Source of the DNA: Gammaproteobacteria bacterium
Lineage (GTDB): Bacteria; Pseudomonadota; Gammaproteobacteria; DRLM01
DNA: 5,247 nucleotides
NCBI GenBank assembly: GCA_015490395.1
Contig: WFXX01000170.1
Coordinates: 1-5,247, forward strand
Direction: 5' to 3'
The notes under the pieces are model-generated. The model searched no databases. It was not told the origin of the DNA and worked only from the letters and a program-made list of their open reading frames with translations. Within the stretch, counting starts at the first letter, position 1, and the number at the start of each line of letters is the position of its first letter. This document shows, one piece after another, positions 1 to 5,247 of this stretch. The translations under genes and the position numbers were made by a program.

Positions 1-354
1 GCCCCGCAGGGAGGCCCCCACCGTGCGCCCCCCCTCGCCGTGGTCCTTGGCCTCCTTGCGGTCGAAGGCCCAGGGCAGGTTCAGACCGTGGTCCCGGGCC
101 AGGGCGATGGCCGTGGCCGCGGCCAAGGGGATGCCCTTGTAGGCCGGGCCGAAGAGGAGCTCCGGCCTCAGATCCGCCGCCAGCAGGGCCTGGGCATACC
201 AACCCCCCAGGCGGGCCAAGGCCTCGCCGCAGCTGAAGGTCCCGGCGTCGAAGAAGTAGGGGCTCTCCCGGCCGGACTTGAGGACGAAGCGGCCCAGGCG
301 CAGGGCCCCCCGCTCCAGGGCGTAGGCGATGAACTGGCGCTGATGAGGCTCCAC
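1..354 (-). CDS. pyrE: Orotate phosphoribosyltransferase, C-terminal part outside window
   Basis: This enzyme transfers phosphoribose from PRPP to orotate to give orotidine 5'-phosphate, the fifth step of de novo pyrimidine synthesis in the cytoplasm. The 118 visible residues match E. coli PyrE without gaps as I remember that sequence. Visible pieces are QRQFIAYALERGAL at the N-terminus, LKSGRESPYFFDAG (Lys26 and Phe34-Phe35, the PRPP and orotate contacts), LFGPAYKGIP (Tyr72-Lys73) and RKEAKDHGEGG (Arg99, Lys100, Lys103, His105 of the catalytic loop). The acidic PRPP-binding motif expected near residue 124 lies beyond the left edge; the family is about 213 residues long, so roughly 95 are missing. 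The GTG at 354-352 is chosen because it gives the usual N-terminal length and has GGGAGG seven bases upstream. The gene is divergent from the exonuclease III gene, as pyrE is from crc in pseudomonads. No frameshift or missing key residue is seen. Confidence 0.97.
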   Translation of the reverse strand, partial: MEPHQRQFIAYALERGALRLGRFVLKSGRESPYFFDAGTFSCGEALARLGGWYAQALLAADLRPELLFGPAYKGIPLAAATAIALARDHGLNLPWAFDRKEAKDHGEGGRTVGASLRG

Positions 355-361
355 GCGGCGG

Positions 362-367
362 CCTCCC
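362..367 (-). promoter_or_regulatory. Shine-Dalgarno sequence of pyrE
   Basis: On the minus strand this reads GGGAGG and is followed by seven bases and then a GTG codon at 354. It is the feature that fixes the pyrE start, since there is no ATG in a suitable place. Confidence 0.7.
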
Positions 368-377
368 GGAGACGGCA

Positions 378-407
378 CGGCGAGGGGCCGATTGTACCGC
401 CTCGCCG
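378..407. repeat. Perfect 8-bp inverted repeat between pyrE and xthA
   Basis: The arms are CGGCGAGG (378-385) and CCTCGCCG (400-407), separated by 14 bases. It is seen directly in the sequence. The arms stop pairing cleanly at both ends (A377/C408 and G386/G399). Spacing of arm centres by about two helical turns (22 bp) suits a dimeric repressor, but the GC-rich background makes chance a real alternative. Confidence 0.45.
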
Positions 408-440
408 CCGCGAGCGCCTTTCTGGTAGGCTGCCCGCCCC

Positions 441-1220
441 GTGCGCATCGTCACCCTCAACGTCAACGGCCTGCGCGCCGCGGCCCGCAAGGGCCTCTTC
501 CGCTGGCTGGCCGGGCAGGAGGCCGACGTGATCTGCCTCCAGGAGATCCGGGCTGCCGAGGCCCAGCTCCGGGGCGGGGCCTTTCACCTGCCCGGCTACC
601 ACCGCTACCTTTTTCCCGCCCGCCGCCCCGGCTACAGCGGCGTGGCCCTCTACTGCCGCCGCCGGCCGGACCGGGTGAGGGCGGGCCTGGGCTTTGCCCA
701 GGCCGACGAGGAGGGGCGCTGGCTGGAGGCCGAGTTCGGCCGGCTCACCGTGGCCACCCTCTATCTGCCTTCGGGCAGCGCGGGGCCGGAGCGGCAGGCG
801 GCCAAGTACGCCTTCATGGATGCCCTCTACGAGGCGCTGGCGGCCATGCGCCGCCGCCGGCGGCGCTACGTCATCTGCGGGGACTGGAACATCGCCCACA
901 AGCCCATCGACCTGAGGAACTGGCGGGCCAACCAGAGGCACTCGGGCTTCCTCCCCGAGGAGCGGGCCTGGCTGGACCGGGTCTTCGGGGAGGTGCCCGG
1001 GGGGCTGGGCTGGGTGGACGGCTTCCGGGTGGTGAACCAGGAGGGCGGCCAGTATACCTGGTGGTCCCACCGGGGGCGGGCCTGGGAGCGGAACGTGGGC
1101 TGGCGCATCGACTACCAGGTGCTCAGCCCGGGCCTGCGGGCCGCGGTGGCGGGCGCTAGCATCTACCGGGGAGAGCGCTTCTCCGACCACGCCCCCCTGG
1201 TCATGGACTACGACCTGTAG
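441..1220 (+). CDS. xthA: Exodeoxyribonuclease III, Crc-like clade with intact active site
   Basis: The predicted protein is a 259-residue AP endonuclease and 3'-5' exonuclease of the exonuclease-endonuclease-phosphatase fold. It cuts DNA 5' of abasic sites and removes blocked 3' ends in base excision repair. Catalytic residues are visible in order: Asn7 (TLNVNG), Glu35 (CLQEIR, metal ligand), Tyr108 (TLYLPSG), Asp148 and Asn150 (CGDWNIAH), Asp224 (NVGWRIDYQVLSPGLR) and His250 (RFSDHAP). A run of six arginines occupies 137-142. Length fits the family (about 250-270). The GTG at 441 gives the standard MRIVTLNVNG beginning; the ribosome site is weak, at best GGTAGG at 424-429. Position beside divergent pyrE and the overall sequence resemble Pseudomonas Crc, a homologue that has lost catalysis and acts with Hfq in catabolite repression. 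Intact catalytic residues make nuclease activity the better call here. A regulatory role cannot be excluded. Confidence 0.95.
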   Translation: MRIVTLNVNGLRAAARKGLFRWLAGQEADVICLQEIRAAEAQLRGGAFHLPGYHRYLFPARRPGYSGVALYCRRRPDRVRAGLGFAQADEEGRWLEAEFGRLTVATLYLPSGSAGPERQAAKYAFMDALYEALAAMRRRRRRYVICGDWNIAHKPIDLRNWRANQRHSGFLPEERAWLDRVFGEVPGGLGWVDGFRVVNQEGGQYTWWSHRGRAWERNVGWRIDYQVLSPGLRAAVAGASIYRGERFSDHAPLVMDYDL

Positions 1221-1244
1221 GGGACCTGTAGGGGACCTGTAGGG
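1212..1244 (+). repeat. Three tandem copies of an 11-bp unit over the xthA stop codon
   Basis: The unit GACCTGTAGGG occurs three times without mismatch at 1212-1222, 1223-1233 and 1234-1244. The first copy encodes the last residues and the TAG stop of the exonuclease gene. Because 11 is not a multiple of three, the TAG in each copy falls in a different forward frame (1218, 1229, 1240), so any plus-strand frame is stopped here. It probably arose by replication slippage. Confidence 0.9.
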
Positions 1245-1263
1245 CCCCGGGCCCGCAGGGCTC
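1242..1263. terminator. Possible bidirectional hairpin between convergent genes
   Basis: Between the convergent xthA and dynamin-like genes (41 bp apart) GC-rich self-complementary sequence could fold two ways. One is GGGCC-CCG-GGCCC at 1242-1254. The other is GGGCCC-GCA-GGGCTC at 1249-1263, six pairs including one G-U. Neither is followed by a T-rich tract on either strand, so intrinsic termination is uncertain. The position is where a shared terminator would be expected. Confidence 0.3.
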
Positions 1264-3235
1264 AGGCGCCGCCCGAGGGGGGCGGGGCCAGCAGCCGGTC
1301 GCGGATGGCGGCCAGGGTGGCCTCCTCCCGCTCCAAGGCGCGCAGGCGGCGCTCCAGCTCACGCAGCTTCTCCTCCAGCTGGTCCCGGGACTCGTTGATC
1401 CGGCACAGGGTCTCCAGGTGCTGGTCCAGCAGCCGCTTGTTCTCGGCCACCTGCTGCACCAGAGGGGCCCCGATGCGACGCAGCCACTCGTCGGCCTCGG
1501 CGTGGGCCCTCCGGAAGACCTCGCGGGCGTGGGCCACGAGGGAGATGAAGAACTTCTTGATGACGAAGTGCTGCTCCGTCATGGTGGTGAGCAGGCTGTT
1601 GCGGAAGGCCTCGGCCTCCTCGTACAGCCGCTCCAGGTGCAGGCGGTGCTCTTGGAGGGACAGGGGCGGGACCTGCACCGCTGGCAGGCCGTGCTCCTCC
1701 TGGAACTTGTGGTAGATGGTCTGCACCGCCTTCTGGGCGCGCTCGGCCTGGACGGTGACCTGGTGCATGGTGTCCCGCACCCCGTCGAAGAAGGTCTTCA
1801 TCCCCCGCTTCAGGCCCACCGTGGTCCAGCTCTCGCGCATCTCCCGGCGGGTGCGCTCCACCAGCCGGTCCACCGCCTCCAGACTGAGCTGGTCCAGGAT
1901 GGCCTTGGCGTGTTGCGCCAGGATCCGCCGGGCCGCCTGGAGGCTTTCCATGTTGCGGTTGTAGGCGGCTTGCCGCTCACGGGTCTTGCGCATGAGGGCG
2001 GCCACCGCCTCGCTGTTGCGCCCCGCCAAGGCGCGCAGCTCCTCCCACTGGCCACGGGTGGCCTCCATGCGGGCCAGGAGCTGGCCGCGGGTCTGCTCGA
2101 GGAGGCCGGCGGCCTTGGCCGCCACCGTCTCGTGGATGATGAGCTCCCGCGCGGGGAGCACCTCTTCGGCCAGGAAGGCCTCCAGGGCCGGCAGTCGGGA
2201 GCGGGCCAGGAGCTCGCCGTCGCCCCGGGTCTTGGCCACCAAGGCCTTCTGGGCGGAGACGGGAAAGACCCGCTCGGGATCGATCCCCAGGTGGGCGGCG
2301 CTCGCCTCCACCTGTCGGCGGATGTCGGCCTCCACCTCCTCCGGGGCCTTCATCTCGTCCCAGAGGGTGTCGATCTTGTTCAGCGCCGCCACCAGGCCGC
2401 GCCCCGCGCGGGGCTGGCGGATGTGGTGGCGCCAGAGCTCCAGGTCCGAGCGGGTCACCCCGGTGTCCGCGGCGAGCACGAAGAGCACCGCCTGGGCCTC
2501 GGGCAGCATGCTCAGGGTCAGCTCCGGCTCCGCCCCCAGGGCGTTGAGCCCCGGGGTGTCCAGGATGCATAGACCCTGCTGGAGCAGCGGGTGGGGGAAG
2601 CTGATGAGGGCGTGCCGCCAGGCCGGGATGCTCACGCGCTCCGGCGGGGCCGCCTCGGCCGCCGTCTCGGGGGCCAGACCCAGGCGTCGGGCCTCCTCCA
2701 AGGAGACCTCCCTGGTGCGGGTGACCTCCCGCAGGGCCTCGGCCACCTGGGCGGGGTCGTTGACCTGCAGGGGGATGTGCCGCCACCGATCCAGGCAGGC
2801 CTTGAGCTCGGCCAGGGTGGCGTCCTCGGCCCGGGTTTCCACCGGCAGCAGCCGGATATAGGCCTCGTCGGCCTCGCGGTCGTAGTAGATCTCGGTGGGG
2901 CACATGGTGGTGCGCCCTGCCTCGGAGGGCAGCAGCCGACGCCCGTAGTCGGCGAAGAAGATGGCGTTGATGAGCTCGGTCTTGCCCCGGGAGAACTCGG
3001 CCACGAAGGCCAGGGTGAGCCGATCGGCGTGCAGGGCCGCCAGCAGCTTCTCCAGGTGCCCCTCCAGCCCGGCCTGGTCCAGCCGGTGCTCCTGGAGCCA
3101 GCGGCGGTAGTCCAGGATGGCCCGGGCCACCTCCCCCTTCCAGCGGTCGAAGGCCCGGACCCGCTCGGTCAGCCGCGCCGCGGCCGGGGCGGCCGTGCGC
3201 GGGGCGGCGCTTTGCTCAAGTACCGTGGACGGCAT
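1262..3235 (-). CDS. Bacterial dynamin-like GTPase
   Basis: The 657-residue protein has a dynamin-superfamily GTPase domain at about 72-365 followed by a long helical stalk. GTP-binding motifs in order are: G1 AEFSRGKT at 79-86, with alanine where the classic GxxxxGK[ST] loop has its first glycine; G2 threonines in AGRTTMCPTE (106-115); G3 DTPG at 226-229; G4 NKID at 286-289; and probable G5 SAQK at 327-330. About 110 residues separate G2 from G3, a long insert. Residues 366-657 are mostly helical and charged. A hydrophobic patch FVIKKFFISLV at 557-567 could be a membrane-touching tip, and 595-647 looks like coiled coil. No signal peptide or clear transmembrane segment is seen. The ATG at 3235 has AGGA seven bases upstream. 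Bacterial dynamins remodel membranes or, as with E. coli CrfC, act in nucleoid segregation; this one's role is unknown. It is convergent with xthA and follows yggU on the same strand after 181 bp. Confidence 0.9.
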   Translation of the reverse strand: MPSTVLEQSAAPRTAAPAAARLTERVRAFDRWKGEVARAILDYRRWLQEHRLDQAGLEGHLEKLLAALHADRLTLAFVAEFSRGKTELINAIFFADYGRRLLPSEAGRTTMCPTEIYYDREADEAYIRLLPVETRAEDATLAELKACLDRWRHIPLQVNDPAQVAEALREVTRTREVSLEEARRLGLAPETAAEAAPPERVSIPAWRHALISFPHPLLQQGLCILDTPGLNALGAEPELTLSMLPEAQAVLFVLAADTGVTRSDLELWRHHIRQPRAGRGLVAALNKIDTLWDEMKAPEEVEADIRRQVEASAAHLGIDPERVFPVSAQKALVAKTRGDGELLARSRLPALEAFLAEEVLPARELIIHETVAAKAAGLLEQTRGQLLARMEATRGQWEELRALAGRNSEAVAALMRKTRERQAAYNRNMESLQAARRILAQHAKAILDQLSLEAVDRLVERTRREMRESWTTVGLKRGMKTFFDGVRDTMHQVTVQAERAQKAVQTIYHKFQEEHGLPAVQVPPLSLQEHRLHLERLYEEAEAFRNSLLTTMTEQHFVIKKFFISLVAHAREVFRRAHAEADEWLRRIGAPLVQQVAENKRLLDQHLETLCRINESRDQLEEKLRELERRLRALEREEATLAAIRDRLLAPPPSGGA

Positions 3236-3416
3236 CTCCAGTTCCTGAACGGCCCCCTCTCCGCCGGGCCCCCCTACCGGTCGGCCCCTCGGGCCCCTTG
3301 GGCATATCGGCCGGCAGGGGGGTGGCTTTAGCAGCCTGCCGGGCGGTTCCAGGATAGGGGAGGGCGGGTGCCGGCGGCCGTGACAGGGGGCACAGTTCCA
3401 CGGCGGAGGGGCCGGC
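3236..3416. other. Non-coding gap between yggU and the dynamin-like gene
   Basis: This 181-bp stretch is the longest gap in the window. It contains the hairpin at 3311-3342 and the ribosome site of the dynamin-like gene (AGGA, 3243-3246 on the minus strand). Weak minus-strand -10-like hexamers (GATATG at 3303-3308, TATCCT at 3352-3357) lack matching -35 boxes at proper spacing. A 61-codon minus-strand frame across it (start near 3401) is proline- and arginine-rich, runs into the dynamin-like gene and looks like chance. No tRNA or other RNA gene is recognised. Confidence 0.6.
3311..3342 (-). terminator. GC-rich hairpin downstream of yggU
   Basis: CCGGCAGG at 3311-3318 and CCTGCCGG at 3335-3342 form a perfect 8-bp stem around a 16-base loop. 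Inside it a competing stem GGCT/AGCC (3324-3327 with 3333-3336) is possible. In the minus-strand transcript it lies about 75 bases after the yggU stop and about 75 bases before the dynamin-like start. It lacks a T-rich tail, so it may be a weak or factor-dependent terminator, or a leader structure of the downstream gene. Confidence 0.4.
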
Positions 3417-3701
3417 TCAAGGCGGCGGGAGCCAGGCGGGTAGACGCCTGGGGGCGCGGATCCGCACCCGCTTTTCCCGCCCCGAGAGGCCCCGCTCCAC
3501 CCTCACCGCCGAGGGCGGCACACCGAAGAGGCTGGCCAGGAAGCGGCACAGGTGCGCATTGGCCTGCCCCCCTACGGGAGGCGCGGTCAGGCGCAGGCGC
3601 AGCCGCTCCCCATGGGGGCCGCAGACCTCGTCCCGGGAGGCCCTGGGCTGGACGCGCAGCTCCAGCACCAGGTCGCCCCCCTCCCAGCGGTGCCAGGGCA
3701 C
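3417..3701 (-). CDS. yggU: YggU family protein (DUF167)
   Basis: This small 94-residue protein belongs to the conserved DUF167/YggU family, whose molecular function is not established. Family signatures are visible: WHRWEGGDLVLELRVQPRAS near the N-terminus, APPVGGQAN at about 40-48, FLASLFGVPPSAV at about 54-66, and SGREKRVRI at about 73-81. The length is typical. The start is a GTG at 3701-3699; the sequence after it (PWHRW) matches the usual beginning of proteobacterial members, and it sits six bases after the yggT stop, so translational coupling is likely because no strong ribosome site is seen. It is the last gene of the proC operon and is followed by a non-coding gap with a hairpin. Confidence 0.92.
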   Translation of the reverse strand: MPWHRWEGGDLVLELRVQPRASRDEVCGPHGERLRLRLTAPPVGGQANAHLCRFLASLFGVPPSAVRVERGLSGREKRVRIRAPRRLPAWLPPP

Positions 3702-3707
3702 CGGCGC

Positions 3708-4286
3708 TTAGCTCAGTCCCCGGCCGAGCCCTGCCAGGGGCCCCACCACCAGGATCTTGGCCAGTTGCAGGACCAGGATGGCGAAGACGGGGGAGAGGTC
3801 CACCCCGGCCACCGGCGGGATCACCCGCCGCCAGGGCCGCAGCACCGGCTCGGTGAGCTGCTGCAGCAGCCGGGTCAGGGGGTGGTGGGTGTCGGAGGCC
3901 ACCCAGCTCAGCACCACCTGCACCAGCACGGCCACGATGAACACGTTGAGGGTAAGCTCCACGGCCCCGGCCAGGGCCCCGAAGAAGACTCCTCCGGGAT
4001 CGGGGGCTCGCCCCAGGGCCAGGTCCACCAGGAAGCGCTCGGCGGCTTGCAGCGCCAGCAGGAGCAGGATGGATGCCAGGTCCCAGCCTCCCCAGCCCGG
4101 GATGAGGCGGCGCAGGGGGCGCAGGGCGGGGTTGGTGACCTTGACCAGCATCTGGCAGAAGGGGTTGTAGAAGTCGGCGCGCACCCACTGCAGGAGCAGC
4201 CGCAGCAGCACCGCTAGGCTGTAGAGCCCGAACAGGGCTTGGATGAGGAACACCGCCGAGGCGGTGAAATAGGGATTGTGCTCCAT
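3708..4286 (-). CDS. yggT: YggT family integral membrane protein
   Basis: The 192-residue protein has two YGGT repeats and about four hydrophobic segments (roughly 9-33, 66-90, 100-129 and 164-187), so it should lie in the inner membrane. The repeats are offset by about 94 residues: NPALRPLRRLIP at 52-63 answers to EPVLRPWRRVIP at 146-157, each after a [QS]WV motif and before a hydrophobic helix containing VD or WD. This is the two-domain proteobacterial form; Gram-positive YlmG and plastid relatives carry one domain and have been linked to cell division, nucleoid distribution and cytochrome assembly. The exact role here is unknown. The ATG at 4286 overlaps the proC stop by one base (TAATG), indicating translational coupling. 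The sequence before it (GAGAGCGAGCGG) is only a weak ribosome site. Confidence 0.94.
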   Translation of the reverse strand: MEHNPYFTASAVFLIQALFGLYSLAVLLRLLLQWVRADFYNPFCQMLVKVTNPALRPLRRLIPGWGGWDLASILLLLALQAAERFLVDLALGRAPDPGGVFFGALAGAVELTLNVFIVAVLVQVVLSWVASDTHHPLTRLLQQLTEPVLRPWRRVIPPVAGVDLSPVFAILVLQLAKILVVGPLAGLGRGLS

Positions 4287-5137
4287 TACCGCTCGCTCTC
4301 CTCGGCCTCCCCGCCGCGGGCCAGCTCCGCCGCCAGCTCCCGGGAGCGGTCCCGCGCGGCGCGCAGGGCCTCAGCGAAGGCCTCGCGCAGCCCGCGGGCC
4401 TCCAGCACCGCCAGGGCCCGCTCGGTGGTGCCCCCGGGCGAGGTCACCCGGCGCCGGAGGGCCTCGGGAGGCTCGTCTGCCTCCAGGGCCATCTTGGCCG
4501 CGCCGAAGGCCGTCTGCAGGGTCAACAGCCGGGCCTGCTCCGGGGGCAGGCCCAGGCTCCTTCCTGCCGCCTCCAGGGCCTCCATCACCAGGAAGAGGTA
4601 AGCCGGTCCGGAGCCGGAGAGGGCGGTGACGGCGTCCATGAGGGCCTCGTCCTCCAGCCAGAGGGTCAGGCCCACCGCCCGCAGCACCGCCTCGGCCCGT
4701 TCCCGGTGCCGCTGCCCCACGCCGGGGGGGGCGTAGAGGGCCGTGGCTCCTGCTCCCACCAGGGCGGGCGTGTTGGGCATGGCCCGCACCACGGCCGCCG
4801 CCCCGTCCAGCCAGCGGGCCAGGTCCGCGGTGCGCACCCCGGCGGCCACCGACACCACCACCGCCTCCCGGCCGGCCAGCGCCGGGGCGACCTCCCGGGC
4901 CACCGCGGGCACCAGGGCCGGCTTGACCGCCAGCACCACCACCTCCGCCCCGGCCGCCGCGTCCCGGTTGTCCGCCGTGACCCGCACGCCCAGCTGGGCG
5001 GCCAGGGCCTCCCGGGCCTCGGGCCGCGGGTCGGAGACGGTCAGGCGCGCCGGATCCTGGCCGGCGGCCACCAGGCCGCCAGCGATGCTGCGGCCCATGT
5101 TGCCGCCGCCGACGAGGGCGATGTGGCAGGGCTCCAC
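4286..5137 (-). CDS. proC: Pyrroline-5-carboxylate reductase
   Basis: This cytoplasmic enzyme reduces 1-pyrroline-5-carboxylate to proline with NAD(P)H, the last step of proline synthesis. The 283-residue product starts with a Rossmann fold: dinucleotide loop GGGNMG at 10-15, SDPRPE at 35-40 near the cofactor phosphate pocket, LAVKP at 69-73 and VRAMPNTPALVG at 117-128. The C-terminal helical dimerisation and substrate domain follows with ALSGSGPAYLF at 172-182 and the P5C reductase signature SPGGTTERAL at 233-242. The frame is open upstream to 5206, but the GTG at 5137 is preferred: it places the Rossmann strand (CHIALVGGG) at the normal distance from the N-terminus, has a strong purine-rich ribosome site just before it, and avoids overlap with yggS. 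The charged tail is slightly longer than in E. coli ProC (269 residues). It lies 28 bp after yggS. Confidence 0.96.
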   Translation of the reverse strand: MEPCHIALVGGGNMGRSIAGGLVAAGQDPARLTVSDPRPEAREALAAQLGVRVTADNRDAAAGAEVVVLAVKPALVPAVAREVAPALAGREAVVVSVAAGVRTADLARWLDGAAAVVRAMPNTPALVGAGATALYAPPGVGQRHRERAEAVLRAVGLTLWLEDEALMDAVTALSGSGPAYLFLVMEALEAAGRSLGLPPEQARLLTLQTAFGAAKMALEADEPPEALRRRVTSPGGTTERALAVLEARGLREAFAEALRAARDRSRELAAELARGGEAEESER

Positions 5138-5142
5138 CGGGC

Positions 5143-5153
5143 TCCCCCTCCCT
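5143..5153 (-). promoter_or_regulatory. Shine-Dalgarno sequence of proC
   Basis: On the minus strand this reads AGGGAGGGGGA, ending five bases before the GTG at 5137. It supports that GTG over the upstream in-frame start at 5206, which would lie inside yggS. Confidence 0.75.
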
Positions 5154-5165
5154 GGCACCCGAAGG

Positions 5166-5247
5166 TTAGCACACCGGCCCCGGGCGGGCCGGCCCCTGCG
5201 AGGCACTGTCCCGCGGCGGGCGCGGGCCGAAGAGGGCGGTGCCCACC
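5166..5247 (-). CDS. yggS: PLP homeostasis protein YggS, C-terminal 26 residues only
   Basis: At the right edge a minus-strand frame enters the window and ends with TAA at 5168-5166. Its first residues, VGTALFGPR, match the conserved C-terminal end of YggS/YBL036c family proteins (RxGTAxFG in most members), which bind pyridoxal 5'-phosphate and buffer its level. The match in sequence, frame and place, directly upstream of proC as in many gammaproteobacteria, makes the call good despite the short length. After the motif come 17 residues rich in proline, arginine and glycine, a longer and less conserved tail than in E. coli. The gap to proC is 28 bp and carries the proC ribosome site. Confidence 0.87.
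   Translation of the reverse strand, partial: VGTALFGPRPPRDSASQGPARPGPVC

Larger units (their letters stand above)
355..440. promoter_or_regulatory. Divergent pyrE / exonuclease III promoter region with inverted repeat
   Basis: These 86 bases lie between the start codons of two divergent genes and must hold both promoters unless one gene is expressed some other way. The middle contains a perfect 8-bp inverted repeat, CGGCGAGG at 378-385 and CCTCGCCG at 400-407, around a 14-base spacer holding the only A/T-rich patch (ATTGTA, 391-396). A possible extended -10 for the plus-strand gene is TGGTAGGCT at 423-431, which would give a very short leader. No convincing -35/-10 pair is visible for either direction, as is common in GC-rich genomes. 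The repeat could be an operator or a hairpin in either leader. Confidence 0.5.

Noticed and set aside
168..1190. Minus-strand open frame of 340 codons opposite pyrE start and xthA
   Set aside because: It runs antisense to the well-supported exonuclease gene, covers part of pyrE in another frame, and its product is a proline/alanine/glycine-rich composition artefact of high GC with no recognisable motif.
1418..2572. Plus-strand open frame of 384 codons opposite the dynamin-like gene
   Set aside because: The opposite strand carries ordered GTPase motifs; this frame is rich in leucine, glycine, histidine and proline without motifs, as expected from reading a GC3-rich gene backwards.
2591..3331. 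Plus-strand open frame of 246 codons across the dynamin-like start and gap
   Set aside because: Low-complexity glycine/proline-rich product, antisense to conserved P-loop sequence, no ribosome site or homologous motif.
3303..3357. Minus-strand -10-like hexamers GATATG and TATCCT before the dynamin-like gene
   Set aside because: No matching -35 hexamer at 16-18 bp; single hexamers of this quality occur by chance.
3328..4188. Minus-strand open frame of 286 codons overlapping yggT and yggU
   Set aside because: Shifted-frame shadow of two recognised genes with arginine/proline/glycine-rich composition.
5138..5206. Upstream extension of proC to an in-frame start at 5206
   Set aside because: It would add 23 residues without family match, overlap the yggS end and ignore the strong ribosome site in front of the GTG at 5137.

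Overview
The window is a very GC-rich (by eye around 70% or more), densely packed stretch of bacterial chromosome. It most resembles a gammaproteobacterium. Two gene neighbourhoods support this: a pyrE/exonuclease III (crc-type) divergent pair as in pseudomonads and relatives, and a yggS-proC-yggT-yggU run. The species cannot be named from the sequence. Almost all third codon positions are G or C, so long false open frames lie opposite nearly every real gene.

Layout from left to right. pyrE (orotate phosphoribosyltransferase) lies on the minus strand, and its C-terminal half is cut off by the left edge. An 86-bp divergent promoter region with a perfect 8-bp inverted repeat separates it from a plus-strand exonuclease III gene at 441-1220. 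That enzyme is Crc-like in sequence and position but keeps a full catalytic set. It ends inside three perfect tandem copies of an 11-bp unit, which put TAG stops in all three forward frames. A convergent minus-strand gene at 1262-3235 encodes a 657-aa bacterial dynamin-like GTPase with a variant P-loop. About 180 bp of non-coding DNA with a GC-rich hairpin follows. Then come, all on the minus strand and tightly spaced, yggU (DUF167), yggT (membrane protein with two YGGT repeats), proC (pyrroline-5-carboxylate reductase) and, at the right edge, the last 26 codons of yggS (PLP homeostasis protein).

The right half reads in transcription order yggS, proC, yggT, yggU, with gaps of 28 bp, a 1-base overlap and 6 bp, so it is very likely one operon. 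The dynamin-like gene follows in the same direction after 181 bp. It could be read through from that operon or have its own promoter. The left half covers pyrimidine synthesis (pyrE) and DNA repair (ExoIII).

Most of the window is housekeeping. The least understood element is the dynamin-like GTPase. I see no CRISPR array, insertion sequence, tRNA, rRNA, phage gene or defence cluster. Four of the five intact or 5'-complete metabolic and repair genes rely on GTG starts, inferred from family alignment and, for two of them, clear Shine-Dalgarno sequences.
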